A model generated the notes under the pieces. It was not told where the DNA came from and did not search any database. It saw only the letters and a list, made by a program, of their open reading frames with translations. A DNA stretch of 64,000 nucleotides from Mesorhizobium liriopis (GTDB taxonomy: Bacteria; Pseudomonadota; Alphaproteobacteria; Rhizobiales; Rhizobiaceae). Both the position numbers and the translations under genes were made by a program. The stretch spans positions 124,001-188,000 of the forward strand of contig NZ_JAMXQS010000003.1 in the NCBI RefSeq assembly GCF_024053505.1. The letters are read 5' to 3'. Every line of letters begins with the position of its first letter. Position 1 is the first letter of the stretch. Below are positions 9,240 through 17,547 of the stretch, piece after piece.

Positions 9240-9265
9240 ACGAAAACGGCACCCGAAGGTGCCGT
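9240..9265 (-). terminator. Rho-independent terminator of the BTLCP gene (bidirectional stem)
   Basis: A perfect 8-bp stem, ACGGCACC (9246-9253) with GGTGCCGT (9258-9265), closes a CGAA/TTCG tetraloop. On the minus strand it is followed by a T-rich CGTTTTCG-like run. It lies between the convergent comM and protease genes, so it can serve both, best on the minus strand. Confidence 0.75.
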
Positions 9266-9288
9266 TCTGAACATCTGATGCGTCCCGC

Positions 9289-9918
9289 CTACTTCGTAGC
9301 CTGAACCGAACCCACCAGCGGGGCCTGGCCTTCACGGATGGCAACCCAGCGGCCGGTGTTCTCGGTCGACTGGCGCTTGAGGAAGCGGTAGCCGGTGTCT
9401 TCCCAGTTGCGCACGGCGTCCGTCAGATTGTCGAGGATGAAGTCTCCATCCGTCGTCCGGACAGTGAGCACAGCATGGCCTTCGCCATCGGGCTTCTTGA
9501 CGACGGTGATCAAAAGGTTGGCGATCGACAAGCCCTGCTCGTTCAGCTCGCGGCGCTTCTCGAGGACGTAGTCCTCGCAATCACCCTTGCTTTCCACCGG
9601 ATAGGCCCAGACCTCGTCCTTGCCATAGAGGTCGATGTCGTTGACCGGCTGAACCGCCTTGTTGACGTGGTCGTTGATTGAAACGAGTTCGGACCAGAGC
9701 TGCTCGGTCATCGTTTCAGGCGCGACTCCCACCGACCGGATCGCGCATTCGGCCGGCGCCTTGCGGCAAAAATCATAATGGCCGATCGGCTGGGAAGTCA
9801 GCCCGCCCGTCACCATCGGTGCGGCGTAGGCAACGGAGCCAGACATGGCGGAAATCGCCAATCCAAGCAAAATCTTTGCGCGCAGAGATGCGCTCACCAT
9901 ACGTGGCGAGAAATTCAT
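9289..9918 (-). CDS. Transglutaminase-like cysteine peptidase (BTLCP, DUF920 family)
   Basis: A 209-aa exported protein of the bacterial transglutaminase-like cysteine proteinase family. An N-terminal signal peptide (about 1-33, ending SVAYA-AP) sends it to the periplasm. The predicted triad is visible: Cys114 in GDCEDY (112-117), His148 in GHAVL and Asp163 in ILDNL. In other bacteria (LapG) relatives cut surface adhesins under c-di-GMP control, but most rhizobial members are unassigned and no LapD partner is visible here. ATG 9918 follows a G-rich stretch; ATG 9900 is an alternative that still keeps the signal peptide. Confidence 0.85.
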   Translation of the reverse strand: MNFSPRMVSASLRAKILLGLAISAMSGSVAYAAPMVTGGLTSQPIGHYDFCRKAPAECAIRSVGVAPETMTEQLWSELVSINDHVNKAVQPVNDIDLYGKDEVWAYPVESKGDCEDYVLEKRRELNEQGLSIANLLITVVKKPDGEGHAVLTVRTTDGDFILDNLTDAVRNWEDTGYRFLKRQSTENTGRWVAIREGQAPLVGSVQATK

Positions 9919-10324
9919 TCCCCCAACCCCGAGTGTTGCCCCTATCGTTAATCAGAGGTTAAGGTTTGTTTCGGGTCGGTGTCAACGAAGGCAGACCGAG
10001 CCAAGCCCGTTTAATTTGCCTGTTCACGGATTCTTGCGGCGAAAAAATCACAGATCGGCGGAACCTAATCAGCGCCAACGCATTTCTGTGATCGGTCTTC
10101 GCGCCGGTGCGTCCCTTCAGCCTACCTCGTTTGCAGACGATTCAGCGTGGGAATCCAGCATCTTGGATGAGGCACCGCCGGTCAAGTGCGATCATGGACG
10201 GTTGCAGGTGCCGACTTCGAGGTAGGGTGCTGGGCCGCTCGCCCCGCACATTAACCATTCAGCAAGGAATATCGGTGCGCTTCGTTTATCCACCACCGTC
10301 TTGGCGGCTTTCGGGCGGACCGCC
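9919..10324. other. Gene-free interval of about 400 nt with stress-promoter-like motif and dyad
   Basis: No convincing protein is encoded here. It holds the BTLCP promoter candidate on the minus strand. On the plus strand, GGAAC (10060-10064) is followed after 18 nt by TT, which fits the GGAAC-N18/19-TT pattern of rhizobial general-stress sigma factors (RpoE2/EcfG). The motif sits between the perfect 8-bp arms ATCACAGA (10047-10054) and TCTGTGAT (10085-10092). Near 10310 a weak GGCGG/CCGCC hairpin precedes TTATT. A small RNA is possible but unproven. Confidence 0.4.
9957..9985 (-). promoter_or_regulatory. Candidate sigma-70-type promoter for the BTLCP gene
   Basis: On the minus strand TTGACA (9985-9980) is separated by 17 nt from TTAACC (9962-9957). 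The -35 box is perfect and the -10 box is poor. It would give a leader of about 30 nt before ATG 9918. Confidence 0.35.
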
Positions 10325-11569
10325 TTATTCGGTTGCCGGCTTCGCCCCGTGTTCGTTCATGAAGGCGACGATACGAGGCACGACATTCTTGCGGAAGCGT
10401 GAGCCGTTGAAGACGCCGTAATGGCCGACCTGCGGCTGTAGGTAATGCTGCTTCTTCGATGGATCGAGGTTCACGCAGAGATCATGCGCGGCCTCCGTCT
10501 GGCCGACGCCGGAAATGTCGTCGTTCTCGCCTTCGACCGTCAACAGAGCCGTGTTGCGGATGGCGCTCGGATCGACGCGCTCGCCCCGGTGGAGCATGGT
10601 GCCGTGCGGAATGTCCTGCCGGATGAAGACGCTTTCCACGGTCTGGAGATAGAACTCGGCGGTGAGGTCCATCACCGCACAATACTCATCGTAGAAGGTG
10701 CGGTGCTTCTCGGCGCTGTCGCCGTCCTCGCGCACGAGGTGGAAGAAGAAATCCTTGTGCGCTGTGATGTGGCGGTCGAGATTCATGCTCATGAAGCCCG
10801 ACAGTTGGAGGAAGCCCGGATAGACCTCGCGCATGAAGCCCGGCTCCGGCCATGGCACCGTCATGATTACGTGCTCGCGGAACCAGTCGATATCCTTGGA
10901 CATCGCCAGATTGTTGACCGCAGTCGGGCTGCGCCGCGTGTCGATGGGCCCACCCATCAGGGTCATGGTGGCGGGGCGGAATGGATCGTTGCGCGCTTCC
11001 ATTAGGGCCACGGCGGCAAAGACCGGCACGGCGGGCTGGCAGACGGCCATCACATGCGTGTCGGGGCCGATGGCATGCAGCATCTCGATCACGTAGTCGA
11101 TGTAATCGTCGAGATCGAAGGCGCCTTCGGCAAGCGGCACGCTGCGCGCATCGATCCAGTCGGTGATGTGCACCTCCGCATGCGGCAGCATGGCTTCCAC
11201 CGTGCCGCGCAGAAGCGTCGCGTAATGGCCCGACATAGGTGCGACGATCAAAAGCTTCGGCCCGCGCGGGCTTCCCTCGGGCAGCGTGCGGTTGAAGCGG
11301 ACGAGATGGCAGAACGGCTTCTGCCAGACGATCTCTTCAGAGACCTCGGCCTCGTCGCCGTTCACCACCGTATGCGTGATGCCGAATTCCGGCTTTCCGT
11401 AGCGCCGCGTAGCGCGCTCGAAAAGCTCGGCACCAGCTGCGATCGAGCGGCCGAAGGGCGTTGCCGCGAACGGGTTGAGCGGGCTCGAATAGATGAACTT
11501 CATCGCATCCGCATAAGCCCGCGCGGGCTGCAGGGCGGCGTGGTTCAACTCATAGAACTGATAGAACAT
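10325..11569 (-). CDS. phaZ: Intracellular poly(3-hydroxybutyrate) depolymerase
   Basis: This enzyme hydrolyses stored PHB granules in the cytosol when carbon is scarce. The 414-aa length and the start MFYQFYELNHAALQPARAYA are typical of rhizobial PhaZ. The fold is an alpha/beta hydrolase whose nucleophile is a cysteine (C177) in the AVCQPAVP box rather than a serine, as known for intracellular depolymerases. PMSGHYATLLRGTV (111-124) is the strongly conserved N-terminal motif, and a late GHYGVFNG holds the likely catalytic histidine. It is monocistronic and preceded by a striking nested palindrome that ends about 8 nt from its start codon. Confidence 0.93.
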   Translation of the reverse strand: MFYQFYELNHAALQPARAYADAMKFIYSSPLNPFAATPFGRSIAAGAELFERATRRYGKPEFGITHTVVNGDEAEVSEEIVWQKPFCHLVRFNRTLPEGSPRGPKLLIVAPMSGHYATLLRGTVEAMLPHAEVHITDWIDARSVPLAEGAFDLDDYIDYVIEMLHAIGPDTHVMAVCQPAVPVFAAVALMEARNDPFRPATMTLMGGPIDTRRSPTAVNNLAMSKDIDWFREHVIMTVPWPEPGFMREVYPGFLQLSGFMSMNLDRHITAHKDFFFHLVREDGDSAEKHRTFYDEYCAVMDLTAEFYLQTVESVFIRQDIPHGTMLHRGERVDPSAIRNTALLTVEGENDDISGVGQTEAAHDLCVNLDPSKKQHYLQPQVGHYGVFNGSRFRKNVVPRIVAFMNEHGAKPATE

Positions 11570-11576
11570 GGCAGGT

Positions 11577-11644
11577 GCCAGACTTTCAAACGTTCTCGAC
11601 CAGAGTGGCCGACTCTATGACGTAAACGTTTAAGTTAGTCTGGC
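11577..11644. repeat. 68-nt nested imperfect palindrome upstream of phaZ
   Basis: Three stems are nested. Outer: GCCAGACT (11577-11584) with AGTCTGGC (11637-11644). Middle: AAACGTT (11588-11594) with AACGTTT (11625-11631). Inner: AGAGT (11602-11606) with ACTCT (11612-11616), around a GGCCG loop. It fills nearly all the space between the DUF1330 gene and phaZ. It could be a cruciform-like operator region or the phaZ 5' leader. Confidence 0.6.
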
Positions 11645-11678
11645 GGTTTCGCAGTGCAACATGGGCATGCGACGCAGC

Positions 11679-11972
11679 TCAGCCTTCGACCGCCTCCACG
11701 ATCACAATCTCGCCCTCGGCATAGCGCTGGCGAATGGCCTTTGCAGCCTGATACTCGGGCGACTGATAGCAGGCACGGGCTTCTTCCATGGAAGGAAACT
11801 CGATCACCACATTGCGCGCGCGCGCCTTGCCTTCGGCCTCATAGGTCTCGCCGCCGCGTGCGAGAAACCGCGCGCCGTGCCGCTCGAAGGCGGGCTTGGC
11901 GGTCGAGACATAATCCTTGTAGCCCTCGGGGTCACGCACATCGACCCGGGCAATCCAGTATGCTTTGGGCAT
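11679..11972 (-). CDS. DUF1330 domain protein
   Basis: A 97-aa dimeric ferredoxin-fold-like protein of the DUF1330 family, recognised from MPKAYWIARVDVRDPEGYKDY at the N-terminus and NVVIEFPSMEEARACYQSPEYQ (split here by reading) near residues 54-75. No enzymatic activity is established for the family. GGGAGA lies about 9 nt before ATG 11972. It is the last gene of the pmtA-FMN reductase-pyrF-DUF1330 run, 18 nt after pyrF; the pyrF-DUF1330 pairing is, as I recall, common in Rhizobiales. Confidence 0.88.
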   Translation of the reverse strand: MPKAYWIARVDVRDPEGYKDYVSTAKPAFERHGARFLARGGETYEAEGKARARNVVIEFPSMEEARACYQSPEYQAAKAIRQRYAEGEIVIVEAVEG

Positions 11973-11990
11973 TTCGATTTTTCTCCCGAT

Positions 11991-12680
11991 TCAGGCGGAT
12001 GTCATCTCCGCGATGATGCTCGTCGCTGCCGCACGCGGGTTATCCGCTGCCACGATGGGCCGCGCGACGACGAGGTGGGTGGCACCCGCGCGCAAAGCCT
12101 CGGCCGGCGTCATCACGCGCTTCTGGTCGCCCTTGTCGGCCCCGGCCGGTCGGATGCCCGGCGTGACGATGGCCATGTCCGGCCCAACCAGCCGGCGCAC
12201 GTCCGCCGCCTCGGTCGCTGCACAAACGATGCCGCCCATGCCTGCCTCGCGTGCCTGGCCCGCGCGCTTGGCGACGAGAGCTGCAGGCGCATCCGCATAG
12301 CCTGCCTCGCGCAGGTCGGCCTCGTCCATGGAGGTCAGCACGGTGACCGCGAGCAAAGTGAGGTTCGAGCCCCTGGCGGCTTCCACGCCCGCACGCATCG
12401 CTTTCGGATAGGCATGGAGCGTCAACATGGAGACGGCCATTCCGGCGATCTTGGCCACGCCGTTCGCCACCGTGTTGTCGATGTCGAGCAGCTTCATGTC
12501 GAGAAAGACCTTTTTGCCGTCGCGGGTCAGGTCGCGCGCAAGTTCCAGGCCGCCGGTGAAGGCAAGGCCATGCCCGATCTTGAAGAAATTTGCCACGCCG
12601 TCGAGCTCTCGCACGATCTTTTCCGCAGCCCGAACATCGGCCACGTCAAGCCCCACGATCAGCCGCTCGTCGATTGTCAT
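11991..12680 (-). CDS. pyrF: Orotidine 5'-phosphate decarboxylase
   Basis: PyrF makes UMP from OMP in the last step of pyrimidine synthesis. At 229 aa it is full length. The TIM-barrel active site is visible: LDV (11-13), FKIG (33-36) and the catalytic network FLDMKLLDI (59-67, with D61, K63 and D66), then VTPGIRP near 170. A GAGGGACG stretch lies upstream of ATG 12680. It is transcribed with the flavin reductase gene upstream and the DUF1330 gene downstream. Confidence 0.96.
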   Translation of the reverse strand: MTIDERLIVGLDVADVRAAEKIVRELDGVANFFKIGHGLAFTGGLELARDLTRDGKKVFLDMKLLDIDNTVANGVAKIAGMAVSMLTLHAYPKAMRAGVEAARGSNLTLLAVTVLTSMDEADLREAGYADAPAALVAKRAGQAREAGMGGIVCAATEAADVRRLVGPDMAIVTPGIRPAGADKGDQKRVMTPAEALRAGATHLVVARPIVAADNPRAAATSIIAEMTSA

Positions 12681-12758
12681 GCGTCCACGTCCCTCGAAAC
12701 TCGTTCGAGGTTCACTGGCATAGAAGACAGCAGGCGGCCAGCCTGAAGAGTGGAATGC

Positions 12759-13352
12759 TCAATTCGTCTCGAGGGCCGCGACGGTTCGCGCATGGAAAAT
12801 CAGGCTCTGCGCGACCTTTGTCAGCGTCTTGCGCGAGCGTTCGTCCTTGAGCGTGCCGTCCTCTTCAAAGGCTTCGCCGCCATGCCCGACCGAGCATTGC
12901 ACTGAAGTCACCTCGACGCCGCACGCGACGAGCACGGCGCGGAGATGGTTGATCGCGCGGATGCCGGCGAACTGGCCGACCGAAGAAGAGCAAAGGGCCG
13001 CCACCTTGTTCTCGAAGGGGCGAAGCGGGCGCTCGCCATCACGCTTGACGCGGCTGACCCAATCGAGCGCGTTCTTCAGCAGGGGCGGGATCGAATGGTT
13101 GTATTCGGGTGTGGCAACGAGAAAGCCGTGATGACCGGCGATCTGACGTGCCAGCCGCAAGGCATTCTGGGGAATGCCCTCGTCGCGCTCCAGGTCTTCG
13201 TTCATCAAGGGCAGAAGATAATCGCCGAGATCGATGCGGGTGACTTCCGCACCTTGTTGAGCCAGCTCATGGGCAGCACAGGCGGCAAGCTTACCGCTGA
13301 AAGCGCCGGTGCGAATGGAGCCGGCGAAGACGAGGATGCGCGGCGGCACCAA
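12759..13352 (-). CDS. NADPH-dependent FMN reductase family protein
   Basis: A 197-aa flavodoxin-like protein. The FMN phosphate loop GSIRTGAFSGKLA lies at 11-23 and the flavin-contacting TPEYNHSIPPLLKNALDW at about 81-98. Relatives include chromate and quinone reductases (ChrR, ArsH and SsuE types), so the true substrate is open. No ATG begins the homology. TTG 13352 and GTG 13349 are adjacent, both just after GAGG at the pmtA stop, and I cannot choose firmly between them. Only a few bases separate it from pmtA, suggesting one transcript. Confidence 0.87.
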   Translation of the reverse strand: MVPPRILVFAGSIRTGAFSGKLAACAAHELAQQGAEVTRIDLGDYLLPLMNEDLERDEGIPQNALRLARQIAGHHGFLVATPEYNHSIPPLLKNALDWVSRVKRDGERPLRPFENKVAALCSSSVGQFAGIRAINHLRAVLVACGVEVTSVQCSVGHGGEAFEEDGTLKDERSRKTLTKVAQSLIFHARTVAALETN

Positions 13353-13355
13353 ACC

Positions 13356-13958
13356 TCAATGGCCCCACGGGCGGCGATAGAGCCAAAGCTGCGCAGGCGG
13401 GAAGTTGCGCAGCACGAAATCCATGTGCTCGACCTGATAATTGCCAAGACCCGACGGGATCGGCGAGCGCGCACCATAGGTGATCTGGACGACAGGGCGA
13501 CCGGCCGGCAGCCGGTTCAGAAGCGCCTCCACATAGGCCACGCGGCGCGGCACGGGGAAGGACAGCATGGGCACGGCCGAGATCACCGCGTCGAATTTCC
13601 GTCCCGCCATGTCCGGCAGCGTGCCGTCGATGTCGAAGGCGTCCCCCTCGACCACGCGGACGGCGGGGAAACGCTTGTTCAGGTGTTCCACGAATTCCGA
13701 GGCGTATTCGACGCAGATCACGCGCTCGGGGCGGACACCGTGGTCGAGGATCGCACGGGTGACGACGCCGGTGCCCGGCCCGAGTTCCAGCACAGGCAAA
13801 TCGGAGGCCGGGTTGATCACCGAGGCCATACGCTTGGCGGTGATCGAAGAGGTGGGAAGAACGGCGCCGATCGCCTTGGGCTGGTCCATCCAGCCCTTGA
13901 AGAACCGGATTTCTTCGTCGAGCTTACCCGCGATCGCCCTGCGCAAGCTGAATGCCAT
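13356..13958 (-). CDS. pmtA: Phospholipid N-methyltransferase
   Basis: PmtA methylates phosphatidylethanolamine, three times in rhizobia, to make phosphatidylcholine at the inner membrane using S-adenosylmethionine. The protein is 200 aa from ATG 13958, which has AGGA a few bases upstream; a longer reading to 14033 lacks support. Seen: an amphipathic N-terminus with EEIRFFKGW (about 15-23), the SAM loop VLELGPGTGVVT (56-67) and VEGDAFDI. Location between dnaJ and pyrF is, as I recall, usual in Rhizobiales. Together with OlsB farther along the window it points to a soil-type membrane lipid set. Confidence 0.88.
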   Translation of the reverse strand: MAFSLRRAIAGKLDEEIRFFKGWMDQPKAIGAVLPTSSITAKRMASVINPASDLPVLELGPGTGVVTRAILDHGVRPERVICVEYASEFVEHLNKRFPAVRVVEGDAFDIDGTLPDMAGRKFDAVISAVPMLSFPVPRRVAYVEALLNRLPAGRPVVQITYGARSPIPSGLGNYQVEHMDFVLRNFPPAQLWLYRRPWGH

Positions 13959-14054
13959 CGATTCCTGCCTTTGTGCGTTTGGTGGCGCGTGGGTTAGCCC
14001 ATTATGGCGCGGTTGCGCAACGGAATGTCGCAACCCACACCATTATCTTTGCAC

Positions 14055-15185
14055 TCAGTTCTCCCCGAGCGACTCGAAGAAGCCTTTCATGCGCGAAAAG
14101 AAACCGGCCGATTCCGGGCTGTTCTCCTGCGAGGATATCTCCTGGAACTCCTCCAAGAGTTCGCGCTGGCGCTTGGTCAGCTTTTGCGGCGTCTCGACCA
14201 CGGTCTGGATGTAGAGATCGCCGACCACCGGCTGGCGCAGCACAGGCATGCCCTTGCCCTTCAAGCGGAACTGGCGGCCATGCTGCGTGCCCTCGGGCAC
14301 CTTGACCTTGGTGGCGGCCCCGTCGAGCGAGCCCACTTCGAAATCGCCGCCAAGGGCAGCAGTGGTCATCGAGATCGGCACCGTGCAATAGAGATCGGCC
14401 CCGTCACGCGCGAAGAACTCGTGCGGCTTGATGGCGAGGAAGATATAGAGATCGCCCGTCGGACCGCCCCGCGCGCCCGCCTCGCCCTCGCCTGCGAGCC
14501 TGATGCGGGTGCCGTCCTCGATGCCGGCAGGAATGTTCACGGAAAGCTGGCGCTCTTCATGCACACGACCCTGGCCGGCGCATTTGGGGCATGGGTCCTT
14601 GATCGTCACGCCGCGCCCGCCGCATTGCGGACAGGTGCGCTCGATCGAGAAAAAGCCTTGAGCGGCACGGACGCGGCCCGAGCCTGAGCACATGGAACAG
14701 GTGACGGGCTGGGTACCGGGTTTCGCGCCCGAGCCCTTGCACTCGTCGCAGATGATGGATGACGGCACGCGGATCTGCGCGGTCTTGCCCGCATAGGCCT
14801 CTTCGAGGCTGATCTCCATGTTGTAGCGAAGATCGGCACCACGCTCGCGGCCATTGCTTTGGCGCTGGCGGCGCCCGCCCCCCATCATGTCGCCGAAGAT
14901 ATCCTCGAAGATGTCGGCGAAACCGCCGGCCGCGAAGCCCGCGCCGCCACCCATGCCGCCCTGCTCGAACGCCGCATGGCCGAAGCGGTCATAGGCCGCG
15001 CGCTTCTGCGGGTCCTTCAGACACTCATAGGCTTCGTTGATTTCCTTGAAGCGATGCTCGCAGGCCTTGTCGCCGGGGTTCTTGTCGGGATGGAACTGCA
15101 TGGCGAGCTTGCGGAACGCGCTTTTCAGCTCTTTCTCGTCGGCGCCCTTCTGGACGCCCAGCGTTTCATAGAAATCAGCCTTCAT
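14055..15185 (-). CDS. dnaJ: Chaperone protein DnaJ
   Basis: DnaJ delivers unfolded clients to DnaK and stimulates its ATPase. The 376-aa protein has the J domain with HPD in FHPDKNPGD (about 31-39) and a Gly/Phe-rich segment with [14 protein letters not shown]. It also has four zinc repeats ([32 protein letters not shown]) and the C-terminal substrate domains. It lies 254 nt downstream of dnaK, behind a strong terminator, so it probably has its own promoter in the gap. AAGGCAG precedes ATG 15185. No missing key residues. Confidence 0.97.
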   Translation of the reverse strand: MKADFYETLGVQKGADEKELKSAFRKLAMQFHPDKNPGDKACEHRFKEINEAYECLKDPQKRAAYDRFGHAAFEQGGMGGGAGFAAGGFADIFEDIFGDMMGGGRRQRQSNGRERGADLRYNMEISLEEAYAGKTAQIRVPSSIICDECKGSGAKPGTQPVTCSMCSGSGRVRAAQGFFSIERTCPQCGGRGVTIKDPCPKCAGQGRVHEERQLSVNIPAGIEDGTRIRLAGEGEAGARGGPTGDLYIFLAIKPHEFFARDGADLYCTVPISMTTAALGGDFEVGSLDGAATKVKVPEGTQHGRQFRLKGKGMPVLRQPVVGDLYIQTVVETPQKLTKRQRELLEEFQEISSQENSPESAGFFSRMKGFFESLGEN

Positions 15186-15387
15186 CGTCTGCCTTCAAGG
15201 TGGACCCGGGAATGAAACATCCGGAGAGGCAATGCCTCGTTTCGGCCCGATTTAGTGATTGGCCGCACGGGATACCATAGGGTGTGGGGCGGCCAGGGAA
15301 TTTTTGAGGACGGGTGTTGCGGGAAATACTGCTGGACAGGTCGGCGGGCTCGGCACCTCAGTCCACACCAACCTCACCGCGACAACC

Positions 15388-15417
15388 AAACAAAAAGCCC
15401 GGCTCGAAAGCCGGGCT
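15388..15417 (-). terminator. Rho-independent terminator after dnaK
   Basis: A perfect 9-bp stem, AGCCCGGCT (15396-15404) with AGCCGGGCT (15409-15417), has a 4-nt loop. On the minus strand it is followed by TTTTTGTTTG. It lies about 20 nt past the dnaK stop and should limit read-through into dnaJ. Confidence 0.9.
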
Positions 15418-15439
15418 CTTGTCTTCGGAAGCCCGCTCT

Positions 15440-17353
15440 TTACGCGGACTTCTTCTTGTCCTGATCGTCGTTGATCTCCTCGAAGTCGGCATCGACCACA
15501 TCGGAGTCCGCCCGGGCTTCCGCACCGCCCTCATTGGCGGCCTCGGCCTGGTTGGCCTCGTACATGGCCTGGCCGAGCTTCATGGAAGCTTCGGCGAGCG
15601 CCTGCGACTTGGCGTTGATGTCGTCCACATCGTCGCCTTCGATCGCTGTCTTCAGCGCCGTGATCGCGTCTGCGATCGCAGTGCGGTCGGCTTCGGAGAC
15701 CTTGTCGCCATAGTCCTTGAGCGACTTCTCGGCCGAGTGGACCAGAGCTTCCGCCTGGTTCTTGGCTTCGACGCCGGCACGACGCTTCTTGTCGGCCTCG
15801 GCATTGGCCTCGGCGTCCTTCACCATCTTCTCGATGTCGGCGTCAGAGAGACCACCGGAGGCCTGGATGCGGATCTGGTGCTCCTTGCCGGTGCCCTTGT
15901 CCTTGGCCGAGACCTGCACGATGCCGTTGGCGTCGATGTCGAAGGTCACCTCGATCTGCGGCACGCCGCGCGGTGCAGGCGGAATGCCGACGAGGTCGAA
16001 CTGGCCGAGCGCCTTGTTGTCCGCCGCCATCTCGCGCTCGCCTTGGAACACGCGGATCGTCACCGCACCCTGATTGTCCTCGGCCGTCGAGAAGACCTGA
16101 GACTTCTTGGTCGGGATCGTGGTGTTGCGGTCGATCAGGCGCGTGAACACACCACCCAGCGTTTCGATGCCGAGCGAAAGCGGCGTCACGTCGAGAAGCA
16201 GCACGTCCTTGACATCGCCCTGCAGCACGCCGGCCTGGATCGCGGCACCAAGCGCCACAACCTCATCGGGGTTGACGCCCTTGTGCGGATCCTTGCCGAA
16301 GAACTGCTTCACCACTTCCTGGATCTTGGGCATGCGCGTCATGCCGCCAACCAGAACCACCTCGTCGATCTCGCCAGCCTTCAGGCCCGCATCCTTGAGC
16401 GCGGCCTTGACCGGCTCGACGGTGCGCTGGACGAGATCGTCGACCAGGCTCTCGAACTTGGCGCGGGTCAGCTTCATGGTCAGGTGCTTGGGACCCGACT
16501 GGTCGGCGGTGATGAAGGGCAGGTTGATCTCGGTCTGCTGCGACGAAGACAGCTCGATCTTGGCCTTTTCGGCCGCCTCCTTCAGGCGCTGAAGGGCGAG
16601 CTTGTCGTTCTTGAGGTCGATGCCCTGTTCCTTCTTGAACTCGGCCGCGAGGTATTCGACCAGACGCATGTCGAAGTCTTCACCGCCCAGGAACGTGTCG
16701 CCGTTCGTGGACTTCACCTCGAACACGCCGTCGCCGATCTCGAGAACCGAGATATCGAAGGTGCCGCCGCCCAAGTCGTAAACGGCAATGGTCTTGCCGT
16801 CCTTCTTGTCGAGGCCATAGGCAAGTGCTGCCGCGGTCGGCTCGTTGATGATGCGCAGCACCTCGAGGCCGGCGATCCTGCCGGCGTCCTTGGTGGCCTG
16901 ACGCTGGGCGTCGTTGAAGTAGGCGGGAACCGTGATGACGGCCTTCTCGACCTTTTCGCCGAGATAAGATTCAGCGGTTTCCTTCATCTTCTGAAGGATC
17001 ATCGCGGAGATCTGCGAGGGCGACTGCTTCTTGCCGCTGGCCTCGACCCAGGCGTCGCCATTGTCGCCCTTGACGATCTTGTAGGGCACGAGGCCCTTGT
17101 CCTTTTCCGTCACGGGGTCATCGTAGCGGCGGCCGATCAGGCGCTTCACCGCGAAGACCGTGTTTTCCGGGTTCGTCACCGCCTGGCGCTTGGCCGGCTG
17201 GCCGACGAGGCGTTCGCCGTCGGACGAAAAGGCGACGATGGAGGGCGTGGTGCGCGCGCCTTCCGCATTCTCGATCACCTTGGCATCCTTGCCGTCCATC
17301 ACGGCGACGCAGGAATTGGTGGTACCCAGATCGATACCGATAACTTTAGCCAT
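15440..17353 (-). CDS. dnaK: Chaperone protein DnaK (Hsp70)
   Basis: DnaK binds unfolded polypeptides in an ATP cycle driven by DnaJ and GrpE; grpE lies about 42 kb away. The 637-aa protein begins [17 protein letters not shown] and contains the ATPase motifs [17 protein letters not shown] and [20 protein letters not shown], the linker region and a C-terminal lid that is Glu/Asp/Lys-rich. ATG 17353 has GAGGAG about 8 nt upstream, and I prefer it to an upstream start at 17374. A heat-shock-type promoter candidate lies about 110 nt upstream and a strong terminator follows. Confidence 0.98.
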   Translation of the reverse strand: MAKVIGIDLGTTNSCVAVMDGKDAKVIENAEGARTTPSIVAFSSDGERLVGQPAKRQAVTNPENTVFAVKRLIGRRYDDPVTEKDKGLVPYKIVKGDNGDAWVEASGKKQSPSQISAMILQKMKETAESYLGEKVEKAVITVPAYFNDAQRQATKDAGRIAGLEVLRIINEPTAAALAYGLDKKDGKTIAVYDLGGGTFDISVLEIGDGVFEVKSTNGDTFLGGEDFDMRLVEYLAAEFKKEQGIDLKNDKLALQRLKEAAEKAKIELSSSQQTEINLPFITADQSGPKHLTMKLTRAKFESLVDDLVQRTVEPVKAALKDAGLKAGEIDEVVLVGGMTRMPKIQEVVKQFFGKDPHKGVNPDEVVALGAAIQAGVLQGDVKDVLLLDVTPLSLGIETLGGVFTRLIDRNTTIPTKKSQVFSTAEDNQGAVTIRVFQGEREMAADNKALGQFDLVGIPPAPRGVPQIEVTFDIDANGIVQVSAKDKGTGKEHQIRIQASGGLSDADIEKMVKDAEANAEADKKRRAGVEAKNQAEALVHSAEKSLKDYGDKVSEADRTAIADAITALKTAIEGDDVDDINAKSQALAEASMKLGQAMYEANQAEAANEGGAEARADSDVVDADFEEINDDQDKKKSA

Positions 17354-17465
17354 ATGCGTTCTCTCCTCAAGCAAGCCGTCGGGACCCTTAACCGGCGTTC
17401 CTTGTGACGGCTCCTTTTTCAGTTGGATTCAGCCATCCGGGCAGGCCCGTCTGGAAGTGCGGCGT

Positions 17466-17494
17466 ATATATGAATGGCTCGAAAGGGACGCAAG
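17466..17494 (-). promoter_or_regulatory. Candidate heat-shock (RpoH) promoter of dnaK
   Basis: On the minus strand CTTGCG (17494-17489) is followed after 16 nt by CATATAT (17472-17466). This resembles the alphaproteobacterial sigma-32 pattern CTTG-N18-CYTATNT, although the second half of the -35 box deviates. It lies 113 nt before the dnaK ATG. No CIRCE element was found there. Confidence 0.5.
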
Positions 17495-17547
17495 CACCGG
17501 TTCGTCTTCTCGGCATTTTCCTTGTGCCGAACCCCGCAAGCATCAGG

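Noticed and set aside
10107-10421. 104-codon plus-strand frame in the BTLCP-phaZ gap
   Set aside because: Arg/Pro/Ser-rich, overlaps the phaZ 3' end and has no conserved feature; a small RNA is a better, still unproven, reading.
15314-17407. Very long open frame (about 697 codons) on the plus strand opposite dnaK
   Set aside because: It is a by-product of codon bias in the GC-rich dnaK gene on the other strand; its translation is Leu/Gly/Asp-rich low complexity with no family resemblance.
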